From the NCBI GenBank assembly GCA_003021755.1, contig PXQZ01000102.1, positions 1 to 13,916 of the forward strand: 13,916 nucleotides of DNA, written 5' to 3'. The DNA comes from Halobacteriales archaeon QH_8_67_36. GTDB taxonomy: Archaea; Halobacteriota; Halobacteria; Halobacteriales; Haloarculaceae. Positions 5,619 to 12,743 of this stretch are shown piece by piece. Made by a program: the position numbers and the translations under genes. Positions within the stretch are counted from its first letter, which is position 1, and the number at the start of each line of letters is the position of its first letter. Below the pieces are notes generated by a model. That model was given only the letters and a program-made list of their open reading frames with translations. It was not told the DNA's origin and searched no databases.

Positions 5619-6311
5619 TCACTCCTCGACCGGATCGACTCGCTCGCGGAGCCACGTCGCCGCCTCCTCGACGGCCTCCGTGTCGGTCCCCTCGAAGCGG
5701 ACGGTGACGTGCTCGCCGGGGTAGCTACCGACCGTCACCGGGAACAGCTGTCGAACGGTCGCCATCCGGTCGAGCAGCGCGCTCTCGGGTTCGGTCGCGT
5801 CGACGGTGACGACGTGGCGCTGCTCGCCGGCGAACTCCTCGGCCACCTCGGCGAACATCCGCTTCATCTCGGCGGGAACGCCCGGCAGGACATAGCAGTT
5901 CTCGACCACACAGCCCGGCGCGACCCCTTCGTGGTTCGGCAGGACGCGACTCCCTTCGGGGACCTCGCCGGTCCCATCGGCCAGTTCCTCGTGGCTGTAG
6001 CCGCCCTGTTCGGTCAGCCACTCGATGGCCTCCTCGCTCCTGACCACGTCGCGGCCGAAGGCCGCTGCGACCCCCTCGACGGTCACGTCGTCGTGGGTCG
6101 GGCCCAACCCGCCGGTGACGACGACGGCGTCGTAGTCGGCGTGGTACTCGTTGACGACCCTGGCGATGTCGGCGGTCCGGTCGGGAACGGTGGTCATCCG
6201 CTCGACGGTGACGCCGCGGTCCCGTAGCCGTTCGCCCAGCCACGCGGCGTTCGTGTCGACCGTCTCGCCGACGAGCAGTTCGTCCCCAACCGTGACCACC
6301 GCGACGCGCAT
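5619..6311 (-). CDS. CinA N-terminal domain / MoCF-biosynthesis-fold protein
   Basis: A 230-residue stand-alone COG1058 protein with the molybdopterin-binding (MoCF) fold that forms the N-terminal half of bacterial CinA. The N-terminus VAVVTVGDELLVGETVDTNA and the block VVVTGGLGPTHDDVTVEGVA (about 63-82) are the diagnostic motifs, and PNHEGVAPGC and VLPGVPAEMKRMF follow in the expected order. The bacterial CinA amidase (NMN deamidase) domain is absent, as is usual in archaea. In bacterial CinA this domain has ADP-ribose pyrophosphatase activity, so a role in NAD breakdown-product clean-up is plausible. That is inference, supported only loosely by the nearby NAD-kinase-like gene. The ATG at 6311 begins the fold directly, with a TATA-like TATTTGTA 26 nt upstream. 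Confidence 0.88.
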   Translation of the reverse strand: MRVAVVTVGDELLVGETVDTNAAWLGERLRDRGVTVERMTTVPDRTADIARVVNEYHADYDAVVVTGGLGPTHDDVTVEGVAAAFGRDVVRSEEAIEWLTEQGGYSHEELADGTGEVPEGSRVLPNHEGVAPGCVVENCYVLPGVPAEMKRMFAEVAEEFAGEQRHVVTVDATEPESALLDRMATVRQLFPVTVGSYPGEHVTVRFEGTDTEAVEEAATWLRERVDPVEE

Positions 6312-6333
6312 GCGATGGGATAGGGCTGCCGGC

Positions 6334-6341
6334 TACAAATA
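6334..6341 (-). promoter_or_regulatory. TATA-like box of the CinA-type gene
   Basis: TATTTGTA on the minus strand is centred about 26 nt before the ATG at 6311, in the 77-nt divergent spacer shared with the HerA-like gene. The spacing implies a leaderless transcript. Confidence 0.5.
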
Positions 6342-6360
6342 CTGTCTGCTGCCGAGAGTT

Positions 6361-6367
6361 GAAATAC
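6361..6367 (+). promoter_or_regulatory. TATA-like box of the HerA-like ATPase gene
   Basis: GAAATAC is centred about 25 nt before the GTG at 6389. Together with the family N-terminus this favours the GTG over the upstream TTG at 6359, which would place the box inside the coding region. Confidence 0.4.
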
Positions 6368-6388
6368 GGTGGCGGGGCAACCCCCGCT

Positions 6389-7447
6389 GTGACGTTCGTA
6401 CTCGGACGAGAGGAGGGCGTCGAGGCGGGACCGGCGGGTGACCTCGGCCACTACCGCGCCCTCGACGGGAGCGAGGGCGCGCCGCTGCACATCGACCTCG
6501 ACGGGCCCCACGCCACGCTCGTCGTCGGCAAGCGCGGCTACGGCAAGTCGTACACGCTGGGGGTCATCGCCGAGTCGCTCGCACGGGCCGACGGTGTGGC
6601 GCCGGTCGTCATCGACCCGATGGGCGTGTTCGACACGCTGGGCGAGGCGGTGCCGACGACCGTCGTGACCGACCCGGCCGTGACGCCGGGGTCGCTCGAC
6701 CCGCGGTCCTGGTGTACGCTGCTGGGGCTCTCCCCGGAGAGCGGCGCGGGCGGCCTCGTCTGGCAGGCCGCCGGCGACTGCGACTCGCTCGCCGAGATGC
6801 GGGGCCACGTCGAGGGGACCGACGCGCCGGAGGCGGACAGACGGGCCGCGACGAACCACATCAGACTCGCAGAGTCGTGGGGTGTCTTCGACGAAGACGG
6901 TCTGACGGCGGCGGCCCTCGGCGGGGGCGAGATAACCGTCGTCGACGTCTCCGGGCTCGACGCCGCACCGATGAACGCCGTCGCCCGCGGTGTCGGCGAG
7001 GCGCTGTACCGCGCACGGGTCGACCGGGACATCGCCCGTCTCCCGTGGGTGCTCGTCGACGAGGCCCACGCCTTCTTCGACGGCGTGGCCCGGTCGGCGC
7101 TGGAGACGATCCTCACGCGCGGTCGCGCACCCGGTGTGAGCCTCGTGATGGCGACACAGCGCCCCAGCGTCGTCCCGGAGGTGGCCGTCTCGCAGTCGGA
7201 TATCCTCGTCTCTCACCGGCTGACGTCCGAGGCTGACCTCGACGCGCTGGCGGCCGCACAGCCGACGTACATGCAGTCCTCGCTGGCGGAGCGACTTCCG
7301 ACCGAACCCGGTGACGTGCTCGTCGTCGACGATGCGACGGAGACCGTCCACGCGGCGCGGATACGGGAGCGCGCGACGCCACACGGTGGGGAGAGCCCGA
7401 ACGCAAGCGACGTGAATAGAGAAGTAAGTCGAGGCCCTACCGACTGA
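6389..7447 (+). CDS. HerA/FtsK-type P-loop ATPase (DUF87-like)
   Basis: A 352-residue cytosolic ATPase. The Walker A motif is VVGKRGYGKSYT at about residues 45-56 (GKS at 52-54). The Walker B motif is WVLVDEAHAFF at about 219-229, with the catalytic Glu following the Asp, and MATQRPS at about 251-257 is the HerA/FtsK sensor-type motif seen in DNA-pumping ATPases. The region after Walker A (VVIDPMGVFDTLGE) also matches HerA-like proteins. Such enzymes typically form hexamers on DNA. No NurA nuclease, Mre11 or Rad50 gene lies nearby, so this is an orphan relative rather than the repair HerA itself. The GTG start is chosen because VTFVLGRE begins the conserved region and a TATA-like box precedes it. 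The last 11 bases overlap the convergent hydrolase gene. Confidence 0.85.
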   Translation: MTFVLGREEGVEAGPAGDLGHYRALDGSEGAPLHIDLDGPHATLVVGKRGYGKSYTLGVIAESLARADGVAPVVIDPMGVFDTLGEAVPTTVVTDPAVTPGSLDPRSWCTLLGLSPESGAGGLVWQAAGDCDSLAEMRGHVEGTDAPEADRRAATNHIRLAESWGVFDEDGLTAAALGGGEITVVDVSGLDAAPMNAVARGVGEALYRARVDRDIARLPWVLVDEAHAFFDGVARSALETILTRGRAPGVSLVMATQRPSVVPEVAVSQSDILVSHRLTSEADLDALAAAQPTYMQSSLAERLPTEPGDVLVVDDATETVHAARIRERATPHGGESPNASDVNREVSRGPTD

Positions 7448-8303
7448 ATCGGTCGCCGTTATCGGCCGGCGGCCCGGCATCGCCGCCCGCCGGCCCACGA
7501 CCGGGCTCGGTCGACCGGGTCGACAGGTGCGACTTCAGGAACTCCGCGGTCGTCCCGTACACCGACCCGTAGTGAGCGCCGTCGAAGGGGAAGCCGTGCC
7601 CGCCCGAAACGACGCGGTGGTCGACCGTCGTCAGCGGGTCGAGCGCCTCGGTCAGCATCGCCGACTGCCGTGGGTCGACCACGTGGTCGTCCTCGCCGTG
7701 GAGCAACAGCGTCGGCGGCATCGACACGTCGGCCTGTTCGACCGGGGAGGCGAGTTCGTACGCGGCGGGGCGTTCCTCGGGCGACCCACCCAGATACGCC
7801 TCCCGCCGGTCGTCCAGTCCCATCCGGAAATCGTAGACGCCGCTGTAGCCCGCGACGGCGGAAAGCGCCGACGAAGCCCCGGGGTACTGGTCGGGTTCGA
7901 GCGCTGGGTCGTCGGCCGTCGCCGCAGCCAGCACAATCAAGTTCGCCCCGGCGGAGTGGCCGACGGCGGCGAGACGCTGCGGGTCCACCCGCTCACAGTC
8001 GGCCCGGCACCACTCGACGGCGGCTTTCACGTCGACCAGCGCGGCCGGGAACGTCCACTCGGGCGCGAGTCGGTACTGCGGCTCGACGACCAGATAGCCG
8101 TCCGCGGCGAGGTCGATGGCATGGCGGGCGAACTCCCCCTTGTCGCCGACGGTGAACCCGCCGCCGCGGACGAGGACGGCGGCCGGTTTCTGGCCGGTCG
8201 TCGCGGTGTCCTCGTACACGTCGAGGCGGAGCGTCTCGCCGTCGACCTCGTGGAACGGCACGTCGCGGCGAACCCTGATTGTCGTCTCCTCGTGGGTGTT
8301 CAC
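7437..8303 (-). CDS. alpha/beta hydrolase, HSL/esterase-like
   Basis: A 288-residue cytosolic alpha/beta hydrolase of the hormone-sensitive-lipase/BD-FAE type. The nucleophile elbow is GHSAG (Ser117), the acid is probably Asp206 in HGEDDHVV, and the base is His236 in GGHGF. The oxyanion region, usually HGGG, is RGGG here (46-49), followed by a typical DLAADGYLVVEPQYRLAPE block. Substrates are probably short-chain esters or acylated small molecules, but none can be assigned. The C-terminal ~25 residues are a Gly/Pro/Arg-rich tail beyond the fold. The GTG at 8303 is used; TTTTTAT about 27 nt upstream gives it a leaderless promoter. The gene is convergent and overlaps the ATPase gene by 11 nt, so the two are not functionally linked by operon. 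Confidence 0.87.
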   Translation of the reverse strand: MNTHEETTIRVRRDVPFHEVDGETLRLDVYEDTATTGQKPAAVLVRGGGFTVGDKGEFARHAIDLAADGYLVVEPQYRLAPEWTFPAALVDVKAAVEWCRADCERVDPQRLAAVGHSAGANLIVLAAATADDPALEPDQYPGASSALSAVAGYSGVYDFRMGLDDRREAYLGGSPEERPAAYELASPVEQADVSMPPTLLLHGEDDHVVDPRQSAMLTEALDPLTTVDHRVVSGGHGFPFDGAHYGSVYGTTAEFLKSHLSTRSTEPGRGPAGGDAGPPADNGDRFSR

Positions 8304-8326
8304 GGGCTATCGTCGGGCCGAGTCGG

Positions 8327-8333
8327 ATAAAAA
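8327..8333 (-). promoter_or_regulatory. TATA-like box of the hydrolase gene
   Basis: TTTTTAT on the minus strand is centred about 27 nt before the GTG at 8303, one of the clearest TATA-like boxes in the window, and it supports the GTG start. Confidence 0.6.
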
Positions 8334-8345
8334 CGGTTCGTCGTT

Positions 8346-8600
8346 TCAGTCGCCTTCGGCGAGGTCTCCGAGTGCGGTGTAGTCGTGGGATGCCCCACTG
8401 CTATCAGCCCGATTTCAGTAGTGGACCGTCAGCAGTTCGTCACAGACGTCACGAATCTTGCTATTTCCGACCAATCCACGCGCTACAGTGGGTTTCTCGA
8501 CGGGTGAGAGTCCCAGTTCTCGTCGGAACACCGATCCGTGGGGTCCCGACAACGGATATCGACGTACCGATAGAGCAAAGAGGGGAAATGCACTATTCAT
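8346..8600 (-). pseudogene. possible decayed reading frame, unrecognised
   Basis: This fills the ~300-nt gap between the hydrolase and the histidine kinase. An ATG at 8600 opens a frame of 61 codons (notably RELGLSPVEKPTVARGLVGN, then SKIRDVCDELLTVHY) ended by TGA at 8415-8417. In exactly the same frame a further protein-like stretch follows, SSGASHDYTALGDLAEGD, ended by TGA at 8346-8348. The acidic, helical character on both sides of the internal stop suggests one ancestral gene with a nonsense mutation. Third positions are less GC-rich than in neighbouring genes, as in decayed or acquired DNA. I cannot identify a family; a chance open frame is a real alternative. Confidence 0.3.
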
Positions 8601-8609
8601 AGGGAATAG
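8593..8609. promoter_or_regulatory. short inverted repeat touching the histidine-kinase start
   Basis: CTATTC (8593-8598) and GAATAG (8604-8609) form a 6-bp dyad around a 5-base loop directly before the ATG at 8610. It could be an operator or a small 5' hairpin; it is short enough to be chance. Confidence 0.25.
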
Positions 8610-10973
8610 ATGTACGAGCGGTTCGTTCTGGCGCTCTCTCTGCTCGGCGGGGCCTCGCTGTTGTCCGGCGTCCTGGCGTGGCGTCGGCGTCACAGTCCCG
8701 GCGGGACGCCGATGGTCCTGTTCCACGTGGCGCTGTCCATAGGAGCGTTCGCTTACGCCCGGGACATCACCACGACGACCCTTGCCACGCAACTGGTCTA
8801 CCGGCAGGTCGCGACCGTCGCCCAGAGCGTCGTCGCCATCTCGTGGCTCTACGCGGCCCTCCAGTACGCGGACTTCGACCGACCGCTGACCCGTCGGGTA
8901 ATCGGCCTGCTGGCCCTGGACCCGCTCTTGCTCGTCATCGCCTTCCTGCTGCCGACCGTCACGCTGATACAGACGCCGGCCACGGGGACCACCGGCTCGC
9001 TGCTCAACGCCGCCGACGCGGGGCTCACGCCGCTGTTCCTGGTCCATACGGGGACGATCCTCGTCACCGCGCTGGCGGGGACTGTCGTCCTCATACGGCT
9101 GTTCGTCCGGTCGCGCCACCTCTACCGGACACAGGCCGCCGCGGTGCTCGTCTCCGCGCTGGCGCCCTGGACCGTCGCACTCACACAGCAGTACTTCCTT
9201 CGGGTCCCGGAGGACGCGACGATATTCGCGTGGGGTATCTCGGGCGTCGCGCTGACTGCGGGCCTTTACACCTTCAAGACGCTGGATCCGGTCCCCGCGG
9301 CCCGGTCGACCATCGTCGAGACCATGGGCGACGGGACGCTCGTTCTCGACGAGGACGGGCGAATCAGCGACGCCAACCCCGCTGCTCGGACGCTGCTCGC
9401 GGACGGCGACGGGGCCCTCGTGGGACGACACATCGAATCGGTCATCGGGGAGTGGGGCCGGTTACGGATCGGCGAAGACGGCCGCCGGGACTGGGAGGAG
9501 CTGGCGGTGACCGTCGACGGCGACGAGCGGTTCCTCGAAGTGGAGACGACGCCGTTCACCGACCGGTTCGACGAGGCAGTCGGGACCCTCGTCGTATTGC
9601 GGGACGTCACCGACCGGAAGCGCCGCGAGCAGCGGCTCGAACAGTACAAGCTCATCTTCGACTCGGTCACCGAACCCGTCTACGTCCTCGACGCCGAGAA
9701 CCGCATCGTCCGGTACAACGACCCCTTCGCCGACCTGGTGGGGTACGACGGGAACGCTCTGGTCGGTGCGCCCGTCTCCGTCGTCCTCGGGCCGGAGCCG
9801 ACGGTCACCGACGGCGAGTTCCGTAACCGGACCGAGGCGACGGTACGGACGGAGTCCGGGGCCGACGTCCCCTGCGAACTGGACCTCGCCCCGGTCGCGC
9901 TCGACGACGGTGACACCGGCCGGGTCGGCATCATCAGGGACATCAGCCGCCGGAAGGCCATCGAGTCCGAACTGGCAGAGACGACCGAGCGCCTGGAGAC
10001 GCTGGTTTCGGCCTCGCCGCTTGCCATCGTCGCCCACGACACCGACGGTGTCGTCGACGTTTGGAACCCCGCCGCGGAGTCGCTCTTTGGCTGGACCGGC
10101 GAGGAGGTCAGGGGGGCGCAGCTGCCGATCATCCCCGAGGACCGCGAGGGTGAACTCATCGAGCAACACGAACGGATCCGGAACGGAGAACGTCTCACCG
10201 GCCGGGAGACGGAACTCCTGTGTAGGGACGGCCGGACGATTCCCGCCAGGGTCTCGGCGGCCCCGATACGCAACGCCGACGACATCGTCGGCACCGTCGC
10301 CATCATCGCAGACATCACCGAACAGAAGGCCAGACAGCGACAGCTCGAACGCCAGAACGAGCGGCTGGACGAGTTCGCCAGCCTCGTCAGTCACGACCTA
10401 CGGAACCCGCTCCAGGTCGCGGCGGGGCATCTACAGCTCGCACGGACCGCCGACGGAGCGGCCAGCGACCACATCGACGACGCGGAACGCGCCCTGAAAC
10501 GGATGGAGGACCTCATCGACGACACCCTCACGCTCGCCAGACGGGGGCGGGACATCGGCGAGACGGAGTCGGTCCCGATAGCGAGACTGACCGAGCGGGC
10601 CTGGGCGAACGTCGCGACGGGGGCCGGGACGCTCTCGGTGGCCGACCCGCCGGTCGTTGACTGTGACCCGGACCGCATGGTCGAACTGCTGGAGAACCTC
10701 TTTGGCAACGCGATACGCCACGGCGGCGGGACCGAAACCGACCCGGTCACCGTGACCGTCGGCGCGCTGGACGAGGGGTTCTACGTCGCCGACGACGGGC
10801 GCGGCATCCCCGAGACGGAGGCCGAAACGGTGTTCCAGTCGGGCTACACGACGGCGGACGACGGGACCGGCTTCGGGCTCGACATCGTCAAGACCATCGC
10901 TGACGCCCACGGGTGGCGCGTCGACGTCACGGAAAGCGGGTCGGGCGGCGCACGCTTCGAGTTCCGGTTCTAG
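8610..10973 (+). CDS. membrane histidine kinase with 7TM sensor region and three PAS domains
   Basis: A 787-residue sensor kinase. Residues 1-225 contain about seven hydrophobic helices, like the N-terminal 7TM module of haloarchaeal histidine kinases. Three PAS domains follow at about 232-340, 345-455 and 460-575, each opening with the typical GxxxxD/N pattern (TLVLDEDGRISDANPAA; VYVLDAENRIVRYNDPF; AIVAHDTDGVVDVWNPAAE). A short coiled coil leads to the HisKA domain, with phospho-acceptor His595 in LVSHDLRNPLQ. The HATPase_c domain has N-box NLFGNAIRHGG (Asn700), G1 DDGRGIP (728-734) and G2 DDGTGFGLDIV. All catalytic motifs are present. No receiver-domain protein is adjacent, so it is an orphan kinase. 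The ATG at 8610 begins the first helix; promoter signals upstream are weak. The stop TAG shares CTAG with the convergent gltX stop. Confidence 0.92.
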   Translation: MYERFVLALSLLGGASLLSGVLAWRRRHSPGGTPMVLFHVALSIGAFAYARDITTTTLATQLVYRQVATVAQSVVAISWLYAALQYADFDRPLTRRVIGLLALDPLLLVIAFLLPTVTLIQTPATGTTGSLLNAADAGLTPLFLVHTGTILVTALAGTVVLIRLFVRSRHLYRTQAAAVLVSALAPWTVALTQQYFLRVPEDATIFAWGISGVALTAGLYTFKTLDPVPAARSTIVETMGDGTLVLDEDGRISDANPAARTLLADGDGALVGRHIESVIGEWGRLRIGEDGRRDWEELAVTVDGDERFLEVETTPFTDRFDEAVGTLVVLRDVTDRKRREQRLEQYKLIFDSVTEPVYVLDAENRIVRYNDPFADLVGYDGNALVGAPVSVVLGPEPTVTDGEFRNRTEATVRTESGADVPCELDLAPVALDDGDTGRVGIIRDISRRKAIESELAETTERLETLVSASPLAIVAHDTDGVVDVWNPAAESLFGWTGEEVRGAQLPIIPEDREGELIEQHERIRNGERLTGRETELLCRDGRTIPARVSAAPIRNADDIVGTVAIIADITEQKARQRQLERQNERLDEFASLVSHDLRNPLQVAAGHLQLARTADGAASDHIDDAERALKRMEDLIDDTLTLARRGRDIGETESVPIARLTERAWANVATGAGTLSVADPPVVDCDPDRMVELLENLFGNAIRHGGGTETDPVTVTVGALDEGFYVADDGRGIPETEAETVFQSGYTTADDGTGFGLDIVKTIADAHGWRVDVTESGSGGARFEFRF

Positions 10974-12700
10974 GGGTGCGCGAAGTAGGCGACCGACTCG
11001 CCGTCGGGGTCAACCCGGTCGACCCGGGCGAAGCCGATGCGCTCGAACTGAAGCATCTCGTCGGGTTCGTAGCCGAGCAGACCGGACTCGGCCACGCCCG
11101 TCACGTCGCCGTCCATCGTCCGGAGTCGCAGGGCGGGGCCGTCGGCCGGTGCCCAGTGGACCACGTCGACGCCCTCCTCCCGCACCGCCGTGATGTCGTC
11201 ACCGACGTACTCGAACGCATTGCGGGTGTGTCGGACACAGCCGTACCCCTTCAGCCAGACGCGGTTGCCGTAATCCGGCAGGTCGTCGCCCTCGACAACG
11301 ACGCCGGCAGTGACGGGGATGTCCCGCCGGCCGCGGTCCTCGAAGTCAGGATGCAGCGGCGGCTGACCGGCGTCGGGCCCACCGACGACCTGACGCTCGA
11401 CCAGTCCGTCGTGGGACGCGTCGTCGCGGACGAAGAAGGCACGGTCGGTGTCGTCGTCTATCAGGTCGCGGTTGTCGGCGTACACCGACGATATCGCGAG
11501 GTCGACGTCGGAGGTGGAGGTGCCCAGTTCGACCATCGCGTCGACGAGCGCCTCGCCGCGGATACCCCGTCGCCGGAGGCTGGCGACCGTCGGCGCGCGC
11601 GGGTCGTCCCAGCCGTCGAGTTCGCCCTCGGCGATGTGTTCGTCGATGGTCGACGTGGACATCCCCACGTCGTAGGCGTCGACCTGTACGTGGCCCCAGT
11701 GGACCACTTCGGGGTACTCCCAGCCGAAGTAGTCGTAGACGAACCCCTGGCGCTTCGCTGAGTCCTGGAGGTCGATGCCGCGGATGATGTGGGTGATGCC
11801 GAGCAGGTGGTCGTCCACGCCGCTCTGAAAGTCGAGCATCGGCCAGCAGCGGTAGTCGGCCGCTTCCTCGCGCGGGTGGGGCGTGTCTATCATCCGGAAG
11901 GCGACGAAGTCCCGCAACGCGGGATTCTTGTGCGTGATGTCGGTGCGGACCCGCAGCACCATCTCGCCGCTGTCGTACTCGCCGTCGATCATCGCCTCGA
12001 ACTCCTCGGCGACCGTCTTGGCGTCTTTCTCGCGGTGGGGACAGGCCTCCCCGCTGTTTTTCAGGTCCGAGAACTCGCCCTGCGGACACGAGCAGGTGTA
12101 GGCCCCGCCCAGGTCGATGAGTTCGCGGGCGTGGTCGTAGTAGATATCGACGCGGTCACTGGCGCTAAAGACGTCGTCGGGCTCGAAGCCGAGATACGCT
12201 ATGGCGTCGAGGATTTCATCGTAGGCGTCGAGGTCCGGTCGCTTTGTCTCGGGGTCGGTGTCGTCGAACCGGCAGACGAACTCGCCGTCGTAGCGGTCCT
12301 TGTAGGTCCCGATGACGGCGGCCATCCGCGCGTGGCCGATGTGCCACGGGCCGTTGGGATTCGGGGCGACCCGCATCCGGACCTCGCCCGCCTCGGCGTT
12401 TGGCAGGTCCGGGAGCGGACGGTCATCACCCTCGTCCTCGCTCTGTATCTCGTCGAGTCGCTCGGGGGCGAGTTCGGCGATGCGCTCGCGGCGCTCCTCC
12501 CCGTCCATCCCGTTGACCCGCTCGACCACCGGGGCGATGATGCCCGGAATCTCGTCGCCGTACTCGCGAAACTCCGGGTTCTCGCCCATCAGCGGCCCCA
12601 TGATGGCCCCGACCTGTGCCTCGCTGTCGTGTTTGACCGCGTTGAGGAGGGCGTTCGTTTCGGCGGCCGCCTCGATACGCTGGCGTAACGCGTCGTTCAT
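10970..12700 (-). CDS. gltX: glutamyl-tRNA synthetase, archaeal type
   Basis: A full-length 576-residue class I synthetase that charges tRNA with glutamate; in archaea it is usually non-discriminating and supplies Glu-tRNA(Gln) to the GatDE amidotransferase. The archaeal/eukaryal N-terminal extension (about 1-105) is present, with the family block DSEAQVGAIMGPLMGENPEF. The HIGH motif is APNPNGPWHIGHARM (HIGH at 120-123). A zinc-binding CxC...CxH knuckle lies at Cys203, Cys205, Cys220 and His222. The KMSKS region is the archaeal-type MSTSTIDEHI at about 347-356. The C-terminal half is the beta-barrel anticodon-binding domain of the GlnRS-like subclass. The ATG at 12700 matches the usual start, with CGTTTTGGGG about 26 nt upstream. 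A neighbouring prenyl diphosphate synthase gene on the same strand is a common archaeal arrangement. Confidence 0.97.
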   Translation of the reverse strand: MNDALRQRIEAAAETNALLNAVKHDSEAQVGAIMGPLMGENPEFREYGDEIPGIIAPVVERVNGMDGEERRERIAELAPERLDEIQSEDEGDDRPLPDLPNAEAGEVRMRVAPNPNGPWHIGHARMAAVIGTYKDRYDGEFVCRFDDTDPETKRPDLDAYDEILDAIAYLGFEPDDVFSASDRVDIYYDHARELIDLGGAYTCSCPQGEFSDLKNSGEACPHREKDAKTVAEEFEAMIDGEYDSGEMVLRVRTDITHKNPALRDFVAFRMIDTPHPREEAADYRCWPMLDFQSGVDDHLLGITHIIRGIDLQDSAKRQGFVYDYFGWEYPEVVHWGHVQVDAYDVGMSTSTIDEHIAEGELDGWDDPRAPTVASLRRRGIRGEALVDAMVELGTSTSDVDLAISSVYADNRDLIDDDTDRAFFVRDDASHDGLVERQVVGGPDAGQPPLHPDFEDRGRRDIPVTAGVVVEGDDLPDYGNRVWLKGYGCVRHTRNAFEYVGDDITAVREEGVDVVHWAPADGPALRLRTMDGDVTGVAESGLLGYEPDEMLQFERIGFARVDRVDPDGESVAYFAHP

Positions 12701-12720
12701 GCTCGAAGTCCGGCGGGCGG

Positions 12721-12730
12721 CCCCAAAACG
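12721..12730 (-). promoter_or_regulatory. TATA-like box of gltX
   Basis: CGTTTTGGGG on the minus strand is centred about 26 nt before the gltX ATG at 12700. It lies inside the short gap after the end of the upstream open frame, so gltX probably has its own promoter. Confidence 0.4.
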
Positions 12731-12743
12731 CCGTCGGGTTCGG

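Noticed and set aside
9462..10394. A 310-codon minus-strand open frame within the histidine kinase
   Set aside because: It is antisense to well-defined PAS and HisKA domains and lacks any family signature.
11789..12688. A 299-codon plus-strand open frame opposite gltX
   Set aside because: The gltX strand carries the HIGH motif and zinc knuckle; the opposite frame is hydrophobic Val/Asp/Gly-rich antisense translation.
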